Part shown: positions 43,914 to 52,556 of the stretch, piece after piece | Position numbering within the stretch: position 1 is the first letter of the stretch | Layout of the letters: each line of letters starts with the position of its first letter | DNA from: Lachnospiraceae bacterium | GTDB lineage: Bacteria; Bacillota; Clostridia; Lachnospirales; Lachnospiraceae | NCBI GenBank assembly: GCA_017463225.1 | Contig: JAFTPO010000052.1 | Coordinates: forward strand, 1-54,441 | DNA: 54,441 nucleotides | Reading direction: 5' to 3' | Program-made: the position numbers and the translations under genes | The notes under the pieces: generated by a model | Told to the model about the DNA's origin: nothing | The model's database searches: none | Seen by the model: the letters and a program-made list of their open reading frames with translations, nothing else

Positions 43914-44564
43914 TTGAATGATTTATTACTCAAACGTGAGTTTGAAGCTTTAAACTGCATAGCAATACTAGGCGGTACATTTAATCCAGTGCACAAAGGG
44001 CATATTATGCTTGCTGAGGCAATAGTTGAACAGTATCCCCATATAGAGAAGCTATATATTATGCCAAACAATATTCCTGCATATAAGGATTCAAAGGGTG
44101 TAATATCAAGTAATCACAGAATAAATATGTTAAAACTAGCTATGAAGCATATTGAAAAAGCATGCATATCAGATATGGAAATTGTAAGAGGTGGCAATAC
44201 CTACACCATTGATACATTGAGACAAATCAAAAGTTATAATCCTGACATCAGTATATATTTTGTTATTGGTGCTGATTCCTTGTACAACATTGAAAAATGG
44301 CGTGAATTTGAACAAGTTCTTTCACTTTGTACTATTGTAGCTGCAAAAAGGGATTGTGATTTTGAAGATATTATAGATGTTTCAGAAGAACTAATGCGCA
44401 AATATCCTCAGTCAGATATTAAGCTTCTATCAACAAACGCAGTAAATATATCCTCAAGCCATTTAAGAAATGATATTAATAAAGGAATTTATGATAAAGA
44501 ATACTTATCAGATGATGTAGTTGATTATATCAAAGCTAACAGATTATATAGGATGGATAACTAA
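43914..44564 (+). CDS. nadD: Nicotinate-nucleotide adenylyltransferase
   Basis: This enzyme adenylates nicotinate mononucleotide to deamido-NAD in NAD synthesis. The nucleotidyltransferase motif is ILGGTFNPVHKGHIMLAE (G-x-F-x-P-x-H-x-G-H), the C-terminal ISSSHLR is the second ATP-binding motif, and FVIGADSLYNIEKW is diagnostic. The start is TTG 43914 after AAGGGTGGA at 43898-43906; the nearby ATG 43918 is out of frame. The 216-residue protein has a slightly long N-terminus before the fold begins. The last codons run into the HD gene, yqeK. Confidence 0.95.
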   Translation: MNDLLLKREFEALNCIAILGGTFNPVHKGHIMLAEAIVEQYPHIEKLYIMPNNIPAYKDSKGVISSNHRINMLKLAMKHIEKACISDMEIVRGGNTYTIDTLRQIKSYNPDISIYFVIGADSLYNIEKWREFEQVLSLCTIVAAKRDCDFEDIIDVSEELMRKYPQSDIKLLSTNAVNISSSHLRNDINKGIYDKEYLSDDVVDYIKANRLYRMDN

Positions 44565-44565
44565 T

Positions 44566-45129
44566 ATGAATCGAGACAAGATGATAGCAAGACTAAAATC
44601 CAAGATAAACGATAAACGTTTTGAACATTCCTTAGGAGTTGAATACACAGCTGCTTGTATGGCAATGGTTCACGGCGCAGATATAGAAAAAGCAAGAATA
44701 GCCGGTCTGCTACATGACTGTGCCAAGTGCTTACCAACTAAAGAAAAGCTTGAAAAAGCAAAAAAACATAAACTTGCAGTTAGTAAATTTGAAGAAAAGA
44801 ATCCTGATATGCTGCATGGTAAGCTTGGGGCATATTACGCAAAAGCACGATATGAAGTAGATGATGAAGAAATACTAGATGCCATAACATACCACACAAC
44901 AGGAAGACCCAATATGACATTGCTTGATAAGATTATATTTGTTGCGGATTATATTGAGCCTAATCGCAAGGAACTTAAGGATATGGAATTAATCAGAAAA
45001 GAAGCCTTTGTTGATTTGGATAAATGTGTTATTCATATACTAAAAAACACTTTAGATTATCTTGATAACACTACAAATGACATAGATTTAATGACCCAAA
45101 TGACCTATAATTACTATGTGAATAAATAG
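44566..45129 (+). CDS. yqeK: YqeK-type HD domain hydrolase (diadenosine tetraphosphatase)
   Basis: YqeK proteins are HD-domain enzymes that split Ap4A symmetrically into ADP. The HD motif is LLHDCAKCLP with upstream H in FEHSLGVEYTA and downstream AITYHTTGRPNM and VADYIEPNRK. The length from ATG 44566 is 187 residues. That ATG is one base after the nadD stop, with GGATGG nine bases upstream; a longer TTG start within nadD is less likely. The order nadD-yqeK-rsfS is conserved in Firmicutes. Confidence 0.92.
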   Translation: MNRDKMIARLKSKINDKRFEHSLGVEYTAACMAMVHGADIEKARIAGLLHDCAKCLPTKEKLEKAKKHKLAVSKFEEKNPDMLHGKLGAYYAKARYEVDDEEILDAITYHTTGRPNMTLLDKIIFVADYIEPNRKELKDMELIRKEAFVDLDKCVIHILKNTLDYLDNTTNDIDLMTQMTYNYYVNK

Positions 45130-45150
45130 TATAATTAAAAAGGAGACTAT

Positions 45151-45498
45151 ATGAATTCAAAAGATTTAGTAAAATTAGCCTATCAGGCACTTGAAGATAA
45201 AAAAGGACATGATATACGCATTATAGATATTGCTTCTGTTTCTTCTATGGGAGATTATTTTATTATCGCTGATGGTTCTAACAGAAATCAGGTTCAAGCT
45301 CTGTGCGATAATGTTGAAGAAGTTCTTCATAAAGCAGGTGCAAAACTTAAAAATCGTGAAGGTTATGCAAATGGAGGGTGGATATTACTTGATTATTATG
45401 GTATAATAATCCATATATTTGTAGAAGAAGAGCGTTCCTTCTATGACTTAGAACACGTATGGAGAGATGGTACTCCTATATCCATAAATGATTTATAA
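45151..45498 (+). CDS. rsfS: Ribosomal silencing factor RsfS
   Basis: RsfS binds L14 on the 50S subunit and blocks joining with 30S during starvation. The 115-residue protein shows IIDIASVSSMGDYFIIADGSN (described by its D-I-x-x-x-S-x-x-x-D-Y-F motif) and the C-terminal GGWILLDYYGIIIHIF with FYDLEHVW. AAAGGAG precedes the ATG. It completes the obgE-yhbY-nadD-yqeK-rsfS set. Confidence 0.96.
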   Translation: MNSKDLVKLAYQALEDKKGHDIRIIDIASVSSMGDYFIIADGSNRNQVQALCDNVEEVLHKAGAKLKNREGYANGGWILLDYYGIIIHIFVEEERSFYDLEHVWRDGTPISINDL

Positions 45499-45537
45499 TC
45501 TAAAATTATAACTTATATTGGAGTTTTACTAAAATAT

Positions 45538-46725
45538 ATGGAAAAGAACAAGTTAGCAACAGATAATTACAAACAGATTAATCAAATATCTGCCAGATGC
45601 ATGAGGATTATGTGTTTAGTCCTCTTATTTGCATTTGGCTATTGTTATTTATTAACAGAACTTGATTTCTATCTTATGATAATATTCTTTGGCTGTTCAA
45701 TATTTATTGCCTTAATCCCATCCCTAGTAGTAAATGTTTTTAAGGCAGACTCATCACCAGGTATAAAATATGTAGTTATAATATGTGTATGTATCATAGT
45801 TACATCTATGCTTACTCTGCTTGGCAGCTATGCATTTCCATTTATACTTTTCCCTATACTTTTAGCATCACTTTACTATAATCAGACATTGGTTCTTTTT
45901 GCATCCTTGTTAATGACAGTAGGTATTGTGTTATCAAATATATTATCTGTACAATTTAAGGAACATTTCATTGGTGTTATGTACGACAGCTTAGATGAAG
46001 CTTTGCTTGGGATTGCAACACCTCATATCGTAGTAGTATTTGCTATGTCTGTTGTTGCATATAGTATAGTTCAACGTAATTCTAATATGATTAATTCTGC
46101 AATTAAGACAGCTGTTACCATGCAGGAAAACCAGAAGGGTTTAATATATTCCTTTGCGGAAATCAGTGAGAGTAAGTCAAAGTTTACAGGTGAACATATC
46201 AAGAGAGTTGCAGAATATATGCGTGTATTAGGACGAGCATCCGGCTTCGACGAAGAATATGTAGATATGCTATGTACTGCATCTATGATGCACGACATCG
46301 GAAAACTTATGATAAGTGAGGAAATCCTTGATAAACCGGATAAACTGACTGACGAAGAATATGCTATAATGAAAAACCACGTTTTATATGGTGAAGCATT
46401 GCTAAAGAATTGTCCTGGTGAGCTTTTACATATCGCCTGTACTTTGGCAAAGGAACACCATGAAAGATGGGATGGTTCAGGATATCTTGGTATGAAGGGA
46501 GAGGAGATAGCATACATAAGCAGACTTATGGCAGTATGTGATGTTTTTGATGCGCTTACCTCTGACAGATACTACAAGAAGGGTTGGTCCTTAGAGGATA
46601 CCTTTGATGAGATTATTAGGCTGAGTGGAAAACATTTCGATCCTAAGGTTGTTCAGCTTTTCATCAGAAACTTTGATAAGTTTAAAGAGATACACAGAAA
46701 GATACCTGATAAACAGAAATACTAA
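45538..46725 (+). CDS. Membrane-bound HD-GYP-type phosphodiesterase
   Basis: About five or six membrane helices fill the first ~185 residues (for example MCLVLLFAFGYCYLL and IICVCIIVTSMLTLLG). A short linker leads to an HD-GYP domain (about 205-390): HTGEH-like TGEHIKRVAEYMR, MMHDIGKLMIS, KNHVLYGE, HHERWDGSGYLG and VCDVFDALTSDRYYKK. The GYP triplet is GYL here, a small departure from consensus; metal ligands appear intact. Likely activity is c-di-GMP hydrolysis, driven by an unknown membrane signal. GGAG lies about 13 bases before the ATG, which is long. It is followed by a small gene of unknown function. The other HD-GYP protein (1.2 kb) has no membrane part. Confidence 0.87.
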   Translation: MEKNKLATDNYKQINQISARCMRIMCLVLLFAFGYCYLLTELDFYLMIIFFGCSIFIALIPSLVVNVFKADSSPGIKYVVIICVCIIVTSMLTLLGSYAFPFILFPILLASLYYNQTLVLFASLLMTVGIVLSNILSVQFKEHFIGVMYDSLDEALLGIATPHIVVVFAMSVVAYSIVQRNSNMINSAIKTAVTMQENQKGLIYSFAEISESKSKFTGEHIKRVAEYMRVLGRASGFDEEYVDMLCTASMMHDIGKLMISEEILDKPDKLTDEEYAIMKNHVLYGEALLKNCPGELLHIACTLAKEHHERWDGSGYLGMKGEEIAYISRLMAVCDVFDALTSDRYYKKGWSLEDTFDEIIRLSGKHFDPKVVQLFIRNFDKFKEIHRKIPDKQKY

Positions 46726-46752
46726 CTATTCAGGTCATCTATGGAGGTTAAT

Positions 46753-47082
46753 ATGTATAAGGTTATAAATGAATACACAGCAAAAGTTAACCTTCAGGCT
46801 AACACAGAAATATATAACAGGATAACAAAGCTACTTCAAGATATTGCGTCAATTAAGAGTTTTTCTGTGTCAGATAGCTTTAATAGATATGTACTGGATA
46901 TAAAGCTAAAAAAATACTCAGTTGAACAGGCTTCAAAGGTATTTAATAAAATAAATACTGAGTTGTCATATGCATATTCATCATTATTTGTAAGATTTAA
47001 TGAAGGAAAATGCGTTCGATACAGATATATAACCAGTTGTGAGAATAAGTCTGCAATATATTGCGATATAATATTCAGTTAA
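46753..47082 (+). CDS. Small protein of unknown function
   Basis: A 109-residue protein I do not recognise. It has no signal peptide or membrane segment, a mix of charged and polar residues, and three cysteines in the C-terminal half. Secondary-structure feel is alternating strand-helix-strand (VINEYTAKVNLQ, NRITKLLQDIASI, YVLDIKLKKYS, VEQASKVFNKINTEL), which could be a small alpha/beta fold. ATG 46753 follows GGAGG at 46743-46747 by 5 bases; an earlier in-frame ATG (46741) overlaps that site. It lies 27 bases after the membrane HD-GYP gene, so both may share a transcript, and ends at a strong bidirectional terminator shared with lexA. Confidence 0.75.
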   Translation: MYKVINEYTAKVNLQANTEIYNRITKLLQDIASIKSFSVSDSFNRYVLDIKLKKYSVEQASKVFNKINTELSYAYSSLFVRFNEGKCVRYRYITSCENKSAIYCDIIFS

Positions 47083-47083
47083 C

Positions 47084-47117
47084 AAAAAAGCGCAAAGGTT
47101 GATTACCTTTGCGCTTT
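47084..47117. terminator. Bidirectional terminator between small gene and lexA
   Basis: A perfect 13-bp stem pairs AAAGCGCAAAGGT (47087-47099) with ACCTTTGCGCTTT (47105-47117). The A-run at 47084-47089 gives the U-tract for the minus-strand lexA transcript. Confidence 0.93.
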
Positions 47118-47132
47118 CTATATGTATAAATA

Positions 47133-47750
47133 TTAAAATGTTCTAAATAAACCTATAACCTTACCTAAAATAGACATATCACCATTTACAATAATAGGAT
47201 CCATGGAATCATTCTCAGGCTGAAGTCTAATATAGCCATCCTCTTTGTAAAAGGTCTTAACAGTAGCTTCATCCTCAATAAGTGCAACAACTATATCTGA
47301 ATTTCTAGCTGTATTAACCTTTTCTACCAAAACTAGATCTCCGTGGTATATACCAACGTTAATCATACTATCACCCTTAACCTTAAGCATAAATGACTCT
47401 TTATTATTAAGATACTCTGGTGGAACAGGGAAGTAGCCCTCAATATTCTCATTAGCAAGTATAGGAGCACCACAGCTTACTGCACCCACGATAGGAACAT
47501 TAACTAATTCACGTCTTGCTAAGTTAAAGGTATCATCAAGAATCTCTATAGCTCTTGGCTTAGTAGGGTCTTTACGGATAAATCCCTTTTCTTCAAGTGT
47601 CTCTAAATGAGCATGAACAGAAGATGTTGACTTAAGCTTAACAGCCTCGCAAATCTCCCTTACTGCAGGTGGATAACCCTTTTTAAGTATACACTCCTTT
47701 AGATATTCTAATATTTCCTTCTGCTTGGCAGATAAACTATTATAATCCAT
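47133..47750 (-). CDS. lexA: SOS repressor LexA
   Basis: LexA represses DNA-damage genes until RecA filaments trigger self-cleavage. The N-terminal winged helix (1-70, SAKQKEILEYLKE, STSSVHAHLETLEEKG) binds DNA. The C-terminal S24 peptidase domain has the nucleophile Ser128 in VKGDSMIN and the base Lys165 in ATVKTF. The cleavage site is Cys93-Gly94 (GAVSCGAPILA), where most LexA proteins have Ala-Gly; UmuD also uses Cys-Gly. The length of 205 residues is normal. AAGGAGG lies upstream of the ATG. Two SOS-box-like sequences overlap its promoter, which fits autoregulation. Confidence 0.97.
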   Translation of the reverse strand: MDYNSLSAKQKEILEYLKECILKKGYPPAVREICEAVKLKSTSSVHAHLETLEEKGFIRKDPTKPRAIEILDDTFNLARRELVNVPIVGAVSCGAPILANENIEGYFPVPPEYLNNKESFMLKVKGDSMINVGIYHGDLVLVEKVNTARNSDIVVALIEDEATVKTFYKEDGYIRLQPENDSMDPIIVNGDMSILGKVIGLFRTF

Positions 47751-47817
47751 AAAAATCCTCCTTATATCTAATATATAGGTATGTAAATAATTAGTATATT
47801 CATTCTAGTCAATATAT

Positions 47818-47856
47818 AGTTTAACACACATTTGTTCGAATTGCAAACGAATGTTC
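47818..47856 (-). promoter_or_regulatory. lexA promoter with two LexA (SOS) boxes
   Basis: On the minus strand, TTGCAA (47846-47841) and TAAACT (47823-47818) are 17 bases apart. GAACATTCGTTT (complement of 47845-47856) and CGAACAAATGTG (complement of 47827-47838) resemble the Gram-positive LexA site CGAACRNRYGTTYG. One touches the -35 box and the other fills the spacer, so bound LexA would block the promoter. Confidence 0.78.
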
Positions 47857-47943
47857 TTGTATTTTTAAATTTGTTGATAATAATAGAAAAATATAATATA
47901 ATTATACTAGATTTTTGTGCCATATTATATATATGTTTATGAC

Positions 47944-47972
47944 TTGACATTATGGGATCTTTTGCTTATAAT
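47944..47972 (+). promoter_or_regulatory. Promoter of the histidine operon
   Basis: TTGACA (47944-47949) and TATAAT (47967-47972) are 17 bases apart and both perfect. The leader to the hisZ start is about 60 bases; it holds a small stem (ACTTTA 48005-48010 / TAAAGT 48017-48022) but no T-box or His-rich leader peptide. Confidence 0.9.
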
Positions 47973-48041
47973 GGCATAAGATTTTACTATGGTAGCGAAG
48001 TAGCACTTTAATTTGCTAAAGTATGACGAGAGGTGATTATT

Positions 48042-49256
48042 ATGTACGACAAGCTATTACATACTCCAGAAGGAGTTAGAGATGTTTACAATTCAGAATG
48101 TAAGGAGAAACTCAAGGTTGTTGAACAGATTAACCATATTCTGAAAAGATATGGATATTCTAATATAGAGACACCTACCTTTGAGTATTTTGATATATTC
48201 AATTATGACAGAGGATCTGCACGCTCAAATGAGATGTACAAATTTTTTGATAGAAATAATAACACTCTTGTTTTAAGACCTGATATTACACCAAGCGTAG
48301 CAAGATGTGTTGCAAAATACTATTCAGATGTAGATTTGCCACTTAGATTAAGCTATAATGGCAAAACATTTATAAATGCTGCTCAGCACCAGGGTAAGCT
48401 TAATGAGCTTACTCAAATTGGTGGAGAGTTTATTAATGACGATAGCTCTGCTGCAGATGCTGAAATTATATCATGTGTAGTAAGCTGCCTTAAGGAAGTT
48501 GGTCTTGAGGAGTTTATGATAGAGATAGGAGAGGTTGAGTATTTCAAGGGCTTAATCAATGAAGCCGGCCTTGACCGTGATACAGAGGAAAAGATTAGAG
48601 AGCTGATTTGCTTAAAGAATTTCTTTGGATTAACAGAATATGTTTCTAAGCTTAATATTTCAGCTAATATGAAGAAAGCTTTGTCTGAATTCAACAGTCT
48701 TTTTGGTGGACTTGATATGCTTGACAAAGCACGTGCTTTAGTTACTAACCCACAGTCTATAGAGGCTATTGACCGTATGAAGAGAGTATATCAGGCTATT
48801 TCAACCTACGGCTATGAAAAGTATGTTAGCTTTGATTTAAGCCAGATAAACAACTATAACTATTATACCGGTATTGTTTTCAATGGATATACATACGGAA
48901 CAGGAGAAGCCGTGGTAAAGGGTGGCCGTTACAACAACCTCCTTTCACAGTTTGGAAAGGATGCTCCATCCATAGGCTTTGCAATATATGTTGATGAGCT
49001 TATGAACGCAATACATAGAAATGACGTTGAGGTAGAGGTTGATTATTCTAACAAGATGCTTATATATGAGATTGCAGCACAAAAGGAAGCTATACAGCAT
49101 GCTGTGCACCTTAGAAATAAAGGAATTAATGTAGAGCTTGTAAGAAAATCTAAGAGACATGACTTAGACGATTACGAAGCATATGCAAAGAAAATGCATA
49201 TTAAAACACTTACCTACATTGATTCTGATGGAAATATTATGGATATAATTGGTTAA
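48042..49256 (+). CDS. hisZ: ATP phosphoribosyltransferase regulatory subunit
   Basis: HisZ is a histidyl-tRNA synthetase-like protein that has lost aminoacylation; it binds short-form HisG and is needed for its activity and feedback inhibition. The class II synthetase-like core shows TPEGVRDVYNSE, RPDITPSVARCV and NNYNYYTGIVFNGYTYG. It lies directly upstream of a short hisG, which settles HisZ against a true hisS. The length from ATG 48042 is 404 residues; GAGAGG lies about 8 bases upstream, and GTG 48033 overlaps that site. It is the first gene of the his operon. A C-terminal region (MLIYEIAAQKEAIQHAVHLR) resembles an anticodon-binding-like fold, which many HisZ proteins lack. Confidence 0.93.
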   Translation: MYDKLLHTPEGVRDVYNSECKEKLKVVEQINHILKRYGYSNIETPTFEYFDIFNYDRGSARSNEMYKFFDRNNNTLVLRPDITPSVARCVAKYYSDVDLPLRLSYNGKTFINAAQHQGKLNELTQIGGEFINDDSSAADAEIISCVVSCLKEVGLEEFMIEIGEVEYFKGLINEAGLDRDTEEKIRELICLKNFFGLTEYVSKLNISANMKKALSEFNSLFGGLDMLDKARALVTNPQSIEAIDRMKRVYQAISTYGYEKYVSFDLSQINNYNYYTGIVFNGYTYGTGEAVVKGGRYNNLLSQFGKDAPSIGFAIYVDELMNAIHRNDVEVEVDYSNKMLIYEIAAQKEAIQHAVHLRNKGINVELVRKSKRHDLDDYEAYAKKMHIKTLTYIDSDGNIMDIIG

Positions 49257-49277
49257 CAGTCCAAATTGGAGGTTTAT

Positions 49278-49925
49278 ATGAGATATTTAACATTTGCATT
49301 GGCCAAGGGACGTCTTGCCAAAAAAACATTAGAATATTTTGAGAAAATGGGCATTACCTGTGAAGAGGCAAAGGATCCTAACACACGTAAGCTTATATTT
49401 ACAAACGAAAAATACAAAATTAAATTCTTTTTAGCTAAGGCTTCTGATGTACCAACCTATGTAGAGTATGGCGCAGCAGATATTGGTGTTGTCGGTAAAG
49501 ATACAATACTTGAAGAAGGAAGAAACCTATATGAGGTTATGGATTTAGGCTTTGGCAAATGTCGTATGTGTGTATGTGGACCTGAGTCTGCCAAGGAGCT
49601 TTTATCTAAAAACGAAATTATAAGAGTTGCCAGCAAGTATCCAAATATTGCTAAGGATTACTTCATTACAAAAAAGAATCAGACAGTTGAGATTATTAAG
49701 CTTAACGGCTCTGTGGAGCTTGCGCCACTTGTGGACTTAGCAGAGGTTATAGTTGATATTGTTGAGACAGGATCTACACTTAAGGAAAATGGTTTAGAAG
49801 TACTAGAGGAGATTTGCCCTCTTTCAGCAAGAGTTGTTGTGAATCAGGTAAGTCTTCGTATGGAACACGAGAGAATACTCAATATTTTAGATCAGCTAAA
49901 TGACTTAATTCAGAAGGAATCATAA
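49278..49925 (+). CDS. hisG: ATP phosphoribosyltransferase catalytic subunit, short form
   Basis: HisG joins ATP and PRPP in the first step of histidine synthesis. The 215-residue protein is the short form without the C-terminal regulatory domain and so depends on HisZ, encoded just upstream. Signatures are [38 protein letters not shown] and the PRPP-binding [17 protein letters not shown] 49278 follows GGAGG by 5 bases; the TTG at 49266 overlaps it. Confidence 0.97.
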   Translation: MRYLTFALAKGRLAKKTLEYFEKMGITCEEAKDPNTRKLIFTNEKYKIKFFLAKASDVPTYVEYGAADIGVVGKDTILEEGRNLYEVMDLGFGKCRMCVCGPESAKELLSKNEIIRVASKYPNIAKDYFITKKNQTVEIIKLNGSVELAPLVDLAEVIVDIVETGSTLKENGLEVLEEICPLSARVVVNQVSLRMEHERILNILDQLNDLIQKES

Positions 49926-49990
49926 AACATTATAATTGTGTTATTTTAAAAAATAGTATTACTGATACATAATCGGAGGCAAAAACAATC

Positions 49991-51283
49991 ATGAGAATTA
50001 TAGAGTTAAATGAGGAAAGCAAAAAAGATATACTAAGCAATCTCCTCAAGAGAAGTCCGGATAATTATGGCAGCTACGAGGCTACTGTTAAGGAAATCGT
50101 AGAAGATGTTCATGTTAATAAGGACGCAGCACTTTTTAAATACACAGAAAAGTTTGATAAGGCTATTATTAACGCAGACAATATAAAGGTTACAAAAGAA
50201 GAGATTGAAGAAGCATATAAGAGTGTTGATGAAAATTTTCTTGAGATAATCAGAAAAGCTATAGCTAACATAAAGGAATACCACGAGAAGCAAAAGCAGT
50301 ACAGCTGGTTTGATTCAAAGGATAATGGAAGTATGCTTGGTCAAAAGATTACACCTATCGAAAATGTCGGTGTTTATGTACCAGGTGGTAAAGCTGTATA
50401 TCCATCATCCGTTCTCATGAATGTAGTCCCAGCTAAGGTTGCAGGAGTTTCTAATATTATAATGACTACTCCATGTGATGCTTCAGGAAAGGTATATCCT
50501 ATGACTCTTGTTGCAGCTAATGAGGCAGGAGTAGATGCAATTTATAAGGCTGGTGGTGCACAGGCTATCGCTGCACTTGCTTATGGAACAGAATCAATCC
50601 CTAAGGTTGATAAAATTGTTGGCCCTGGTAATATTTTTGTTGCCTTGGCTAAGAGAACTGTATTTGGACATGTAAGTATTGACTCTGTTGCAGGTCCAAG
50701 TGAGATACTTGTACTTGCTGACGAAACTGCAAATCCAAGATATGTAGCTGCTGATTTACTTTCACAGGCAGAGCACGACGAGATGGCATCAGCTATCCTT
50801 ATTACTACATCTAAAGAGCTTGCGAATAAGGTTTCTGACCAGGTTGAAGTATTTATTGAAGAGCTTTCCAGAACAGAGATTATGAGAAAGTCTGTAGATA
50901 ATTACGGATATATTTTAGTAGCTAAGGATATGGATGAGGCTATTGACACTGCAAATGAAATTGCCAGTGAGCACTTAGAAATAATGACTAAGAATCCGTT
51001 TGACACTATGACTAAGATTAAGAATGCCGGAGCAATATTCTTGGGAGATTACTCATCAGAGCCATTAGGAGATTACTTTGCAGGTCCAAACCACGTATTA
51101 CCAACAAATGGAACAGCTAAATTCTTCTCACCACTTAGTGTTGACGACTTTATTAAGAAGTCCAGCATTATTTATTATTCAAGAGAAGCTCTTGAACCGG
51201 TATATAAGGATATTGTTGATTTTGCAAAATCAGAGCAGCTTACAGCTCATGCAAACTCTATAAGTGTTAGATTTGAAAACTAA
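49991..51283 (+). CDS. hisD: Histidinol dehydrogenase
   Basis: This zinc enzyme oxidises histidinol to histidine in two NAD-dependent steps. The core signatures are NVGVYVPGGKAVYPSSVLMN, AGGAQAIAALAYGTESIP, KIVGPGNIFVALAKR and the zinc-site region LLSQAEHDEMASA with ASEHLEIM and GPNHVLPTNG. The length of 430 residues is standard. CGGAGG precedes the ATG. A terminator-like hairpin follows, although further his genes lie beyond two inserted genes. Confidence 0.97.
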   Translation: MRIIELNEESKKDILSNLLKRSPDNYGSYEATVKEIVEDVHVNKDAALFKYTEKFDKAIINADNIKVTKEEIEEAYKSVDENFLEIIRKAIANIKEYHEKQKQYSWFDSKDNGSMLGQKITPIENVGVYVPGGKAVYPSSVLMNVVPAKVAGVSNIIMTTPCDASGKVYPMTLVAANEAGVDAIYKAGGAQAIAALAYGTESIPKVDKIVGPGNIFVALAKRTVFGHVSIDSVAGPSEILVLADETANPRYVAADLLSQAEHDEMASAILITTSKELANKVSDQVEVFIEELSRTEIMRKSVDNYGYILVAKDMDEAIDTANEIASEHLEIMTKNPFDTMTKIKNAGAIFLGDYSSEPLGDYFAGPNHVLPTNGTAKFFSPLSVDDFIKKSSIIYYSREALEPVYKDIVDFAKSEQLTAHANSISVRFEN

Positions 51284-51293
51284 TTAGTTTGTC

Positions 51294-51326
51294 AAAAAAC
51301 GTGTCAGTTTTTCTGATGCGTTTTTT
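51294..51326 (+). terminator. Hairpin terminator after hisD
   Basis: A 14-bp stem with two G-T pairs joins 51294-51307 and 51313-51326, ending in TTTTTT. It could end or weaken transcription before the two inserted genes and hisB. Confidence 0.75.
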
Positions 51327-51355
51327 GGTATTTATAACATAACAGGAGTACAACT

Positions 51356-51901
51356 ATGTTTGACAATTTATTTGATTGGAAAAAACCAAGTGATAAAACA
51401 TTAAATCACATAAAAGAATATGGAAAACAGGAATTAGCAAAGGCAAAAAGTTCTATTTTCTTAAAATTTTATATTATGTTAGTCACATTAGAATTTTATC
51501 CCTTTTTTATTACAGCAGGTATATTGGTAAATTATTATATCAATGAAACTGCTACAAAAAAGCATGTGTTTATGGGAATTTCATCTATATTTGTTATCTT
51601 AATTTTTGTAATCTCATATTATATCTTTACAGTTCGTAAAAAGAAAAAAGTATTAATAGACATTAATAACAATAAAATAAAAACATTTTCTACTGTTGTA
51701 CAAGAAAAAAGCAAAAAAAGAACTATATTAGTACAACTGCCAGGAGAAGATGACAAAAGCTATGCTATACCCAAAAATCTATATAATGAGATTGAATCGG
51801 GTTCACCACTTATAGCCATCAAATATGATAATAAAAATGGATTTAATGATAAATATGATTTTATTAAAGATCCTAACATTATAGCTCAAGACGAAGAATA
51901 A
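51356..51901 (+). CDS. Small two-helix membrane protein of unknown function, tandem copy 1
   Basis: A 181-residue protein I do not recognise. It starts with a short amphipathic region with FDWKKPSDKTLNHI, then two membrane helices (about 37-60 and 73-95, separated by a short loop), a basic stop (RKKKK) and a cytoplasmic-type domain of about 85 residues with a beta-rich feel (TILVQLPG) ending SGSPLIAIKYDNKNGFNDKYDFI. The downstream gene is a clear paralogue with the same layout. CAGGAG precedes the ATG. It sits between hisD and hisB after a terminator, so it interrupts the his operon. It uses more A-rich codons (AAA, TTA, ATA) than hisD, suggesting weaker expression or later arrival. Confidence 0.8.
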   Translation: MFDNLFDWKKPSDKTLNHIKEYGKQELAKAKSSIFLKFYIMLVTLEFYPFFITAGILVNYYINETATKKHVFMGISSIFVILIFVISYYIFTVRKKKKVLIDINNNKIKTFSTVVQEKSKKRTILVQLPGEDDKSYAIPKNLYNEIESGSPLIAIKYDNKNGFNDKYDFIKDPNIIAQDEE

Positions 51902-51927
51902 ATTATTGATAACAGGAGGACAATACT

Positions 51928-52467
51928 TTGGATTTTGATTGGAAAGACCCTGACCAAAAGGAACTTGATTACATATTAGAATTTGCTAATAAGGAGTATG
52001 AAAATAAGACTTCATCAGCATATCTAATAGGTGCATTAATACTTGTTTTTATTGAGATATTCCCTATATGTATGTTAATAGGTGCAGTTGCAAGTCATGG
52101 TTCGGTAGGGGATATTGTAAGAAATATTACTGGAATTGTTATACTGGGTGGATTATATGGAATTGTTTGTCATTCTATTAAAAAGAACAGACAAACTCTT
52201 ATTGATGACATAAAGAATAAAAATATAAAAATAATGGATGTTGTGGTTAGAGACAAGAAAACTGTTCAAAACGGTGACATGGAAACAAAGTATACAACAG
52301 TTCAAATGTCTGATAATGAATTAAAGGAGTTTAAAATTTCTGACGAGTTATATAATAAAATAGGACTTGGTTCACTTCTTATAGCAGTAAAATATGAGAA
52401 TAATACTGGCTTCATTGATGAATATGACTTGCTATTAAACCCTAATACAATTGCAGAAAACGATTGA
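51928..52467 (+). CDS. Small two-helix membrane protein of unknown function, tandem copy 2
   Basis: A 179-residue paralogue of the preceding gene. Shared features are the opening FDWK-D/K-P, an SS just before the first membrane helix (about 33-58), a second helix (about 65-88), a basic K-K-N-R stop, and the closing GLGSLLIAVKYENNTGFIDEYD against SGSPLIAIKYDNKNGFNDKYD in copy 1. The two have clearly diverged, so the duplication is not recent. The start is TTG 51928, with AGGAGGA ending 7 bases upstream. It follows copy 1 by 26 bases. The family and function are unknown. Confidence 0.8.
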   Translation: MDFDWKDPDQKELDYILEFANKEYENKTSSAYLIGALILVFIEIFPICMLIGAVASHGSVGDIVRNITGIVILGGLYGIVCHSIKKNRQTLIDDIKNKNIKIMDVVVRDKKTVQNGDMETKYTTVQMSDNELKEFKISDELYNKIGLGSLLIAVKYENNTGFIDEYDLLLNPNTIAEND

Positions 52468-52556
52468 AACCAATCATTTTAGATGATATAATAAGTTGTT
52501 AAAATATGTGTATATTTTACATATAAACCTAATAATAAAATTAAGGATGTGATTAT

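Noticed and set aside
47973-48041. Possible T-box or histidine leader peptide before hisZ
   Set aside because: The leader is only about 60 bases, has no T-box sequence or stem I layout, and the mini-frame ATG GTA GCG AAG TAG has no His codons.
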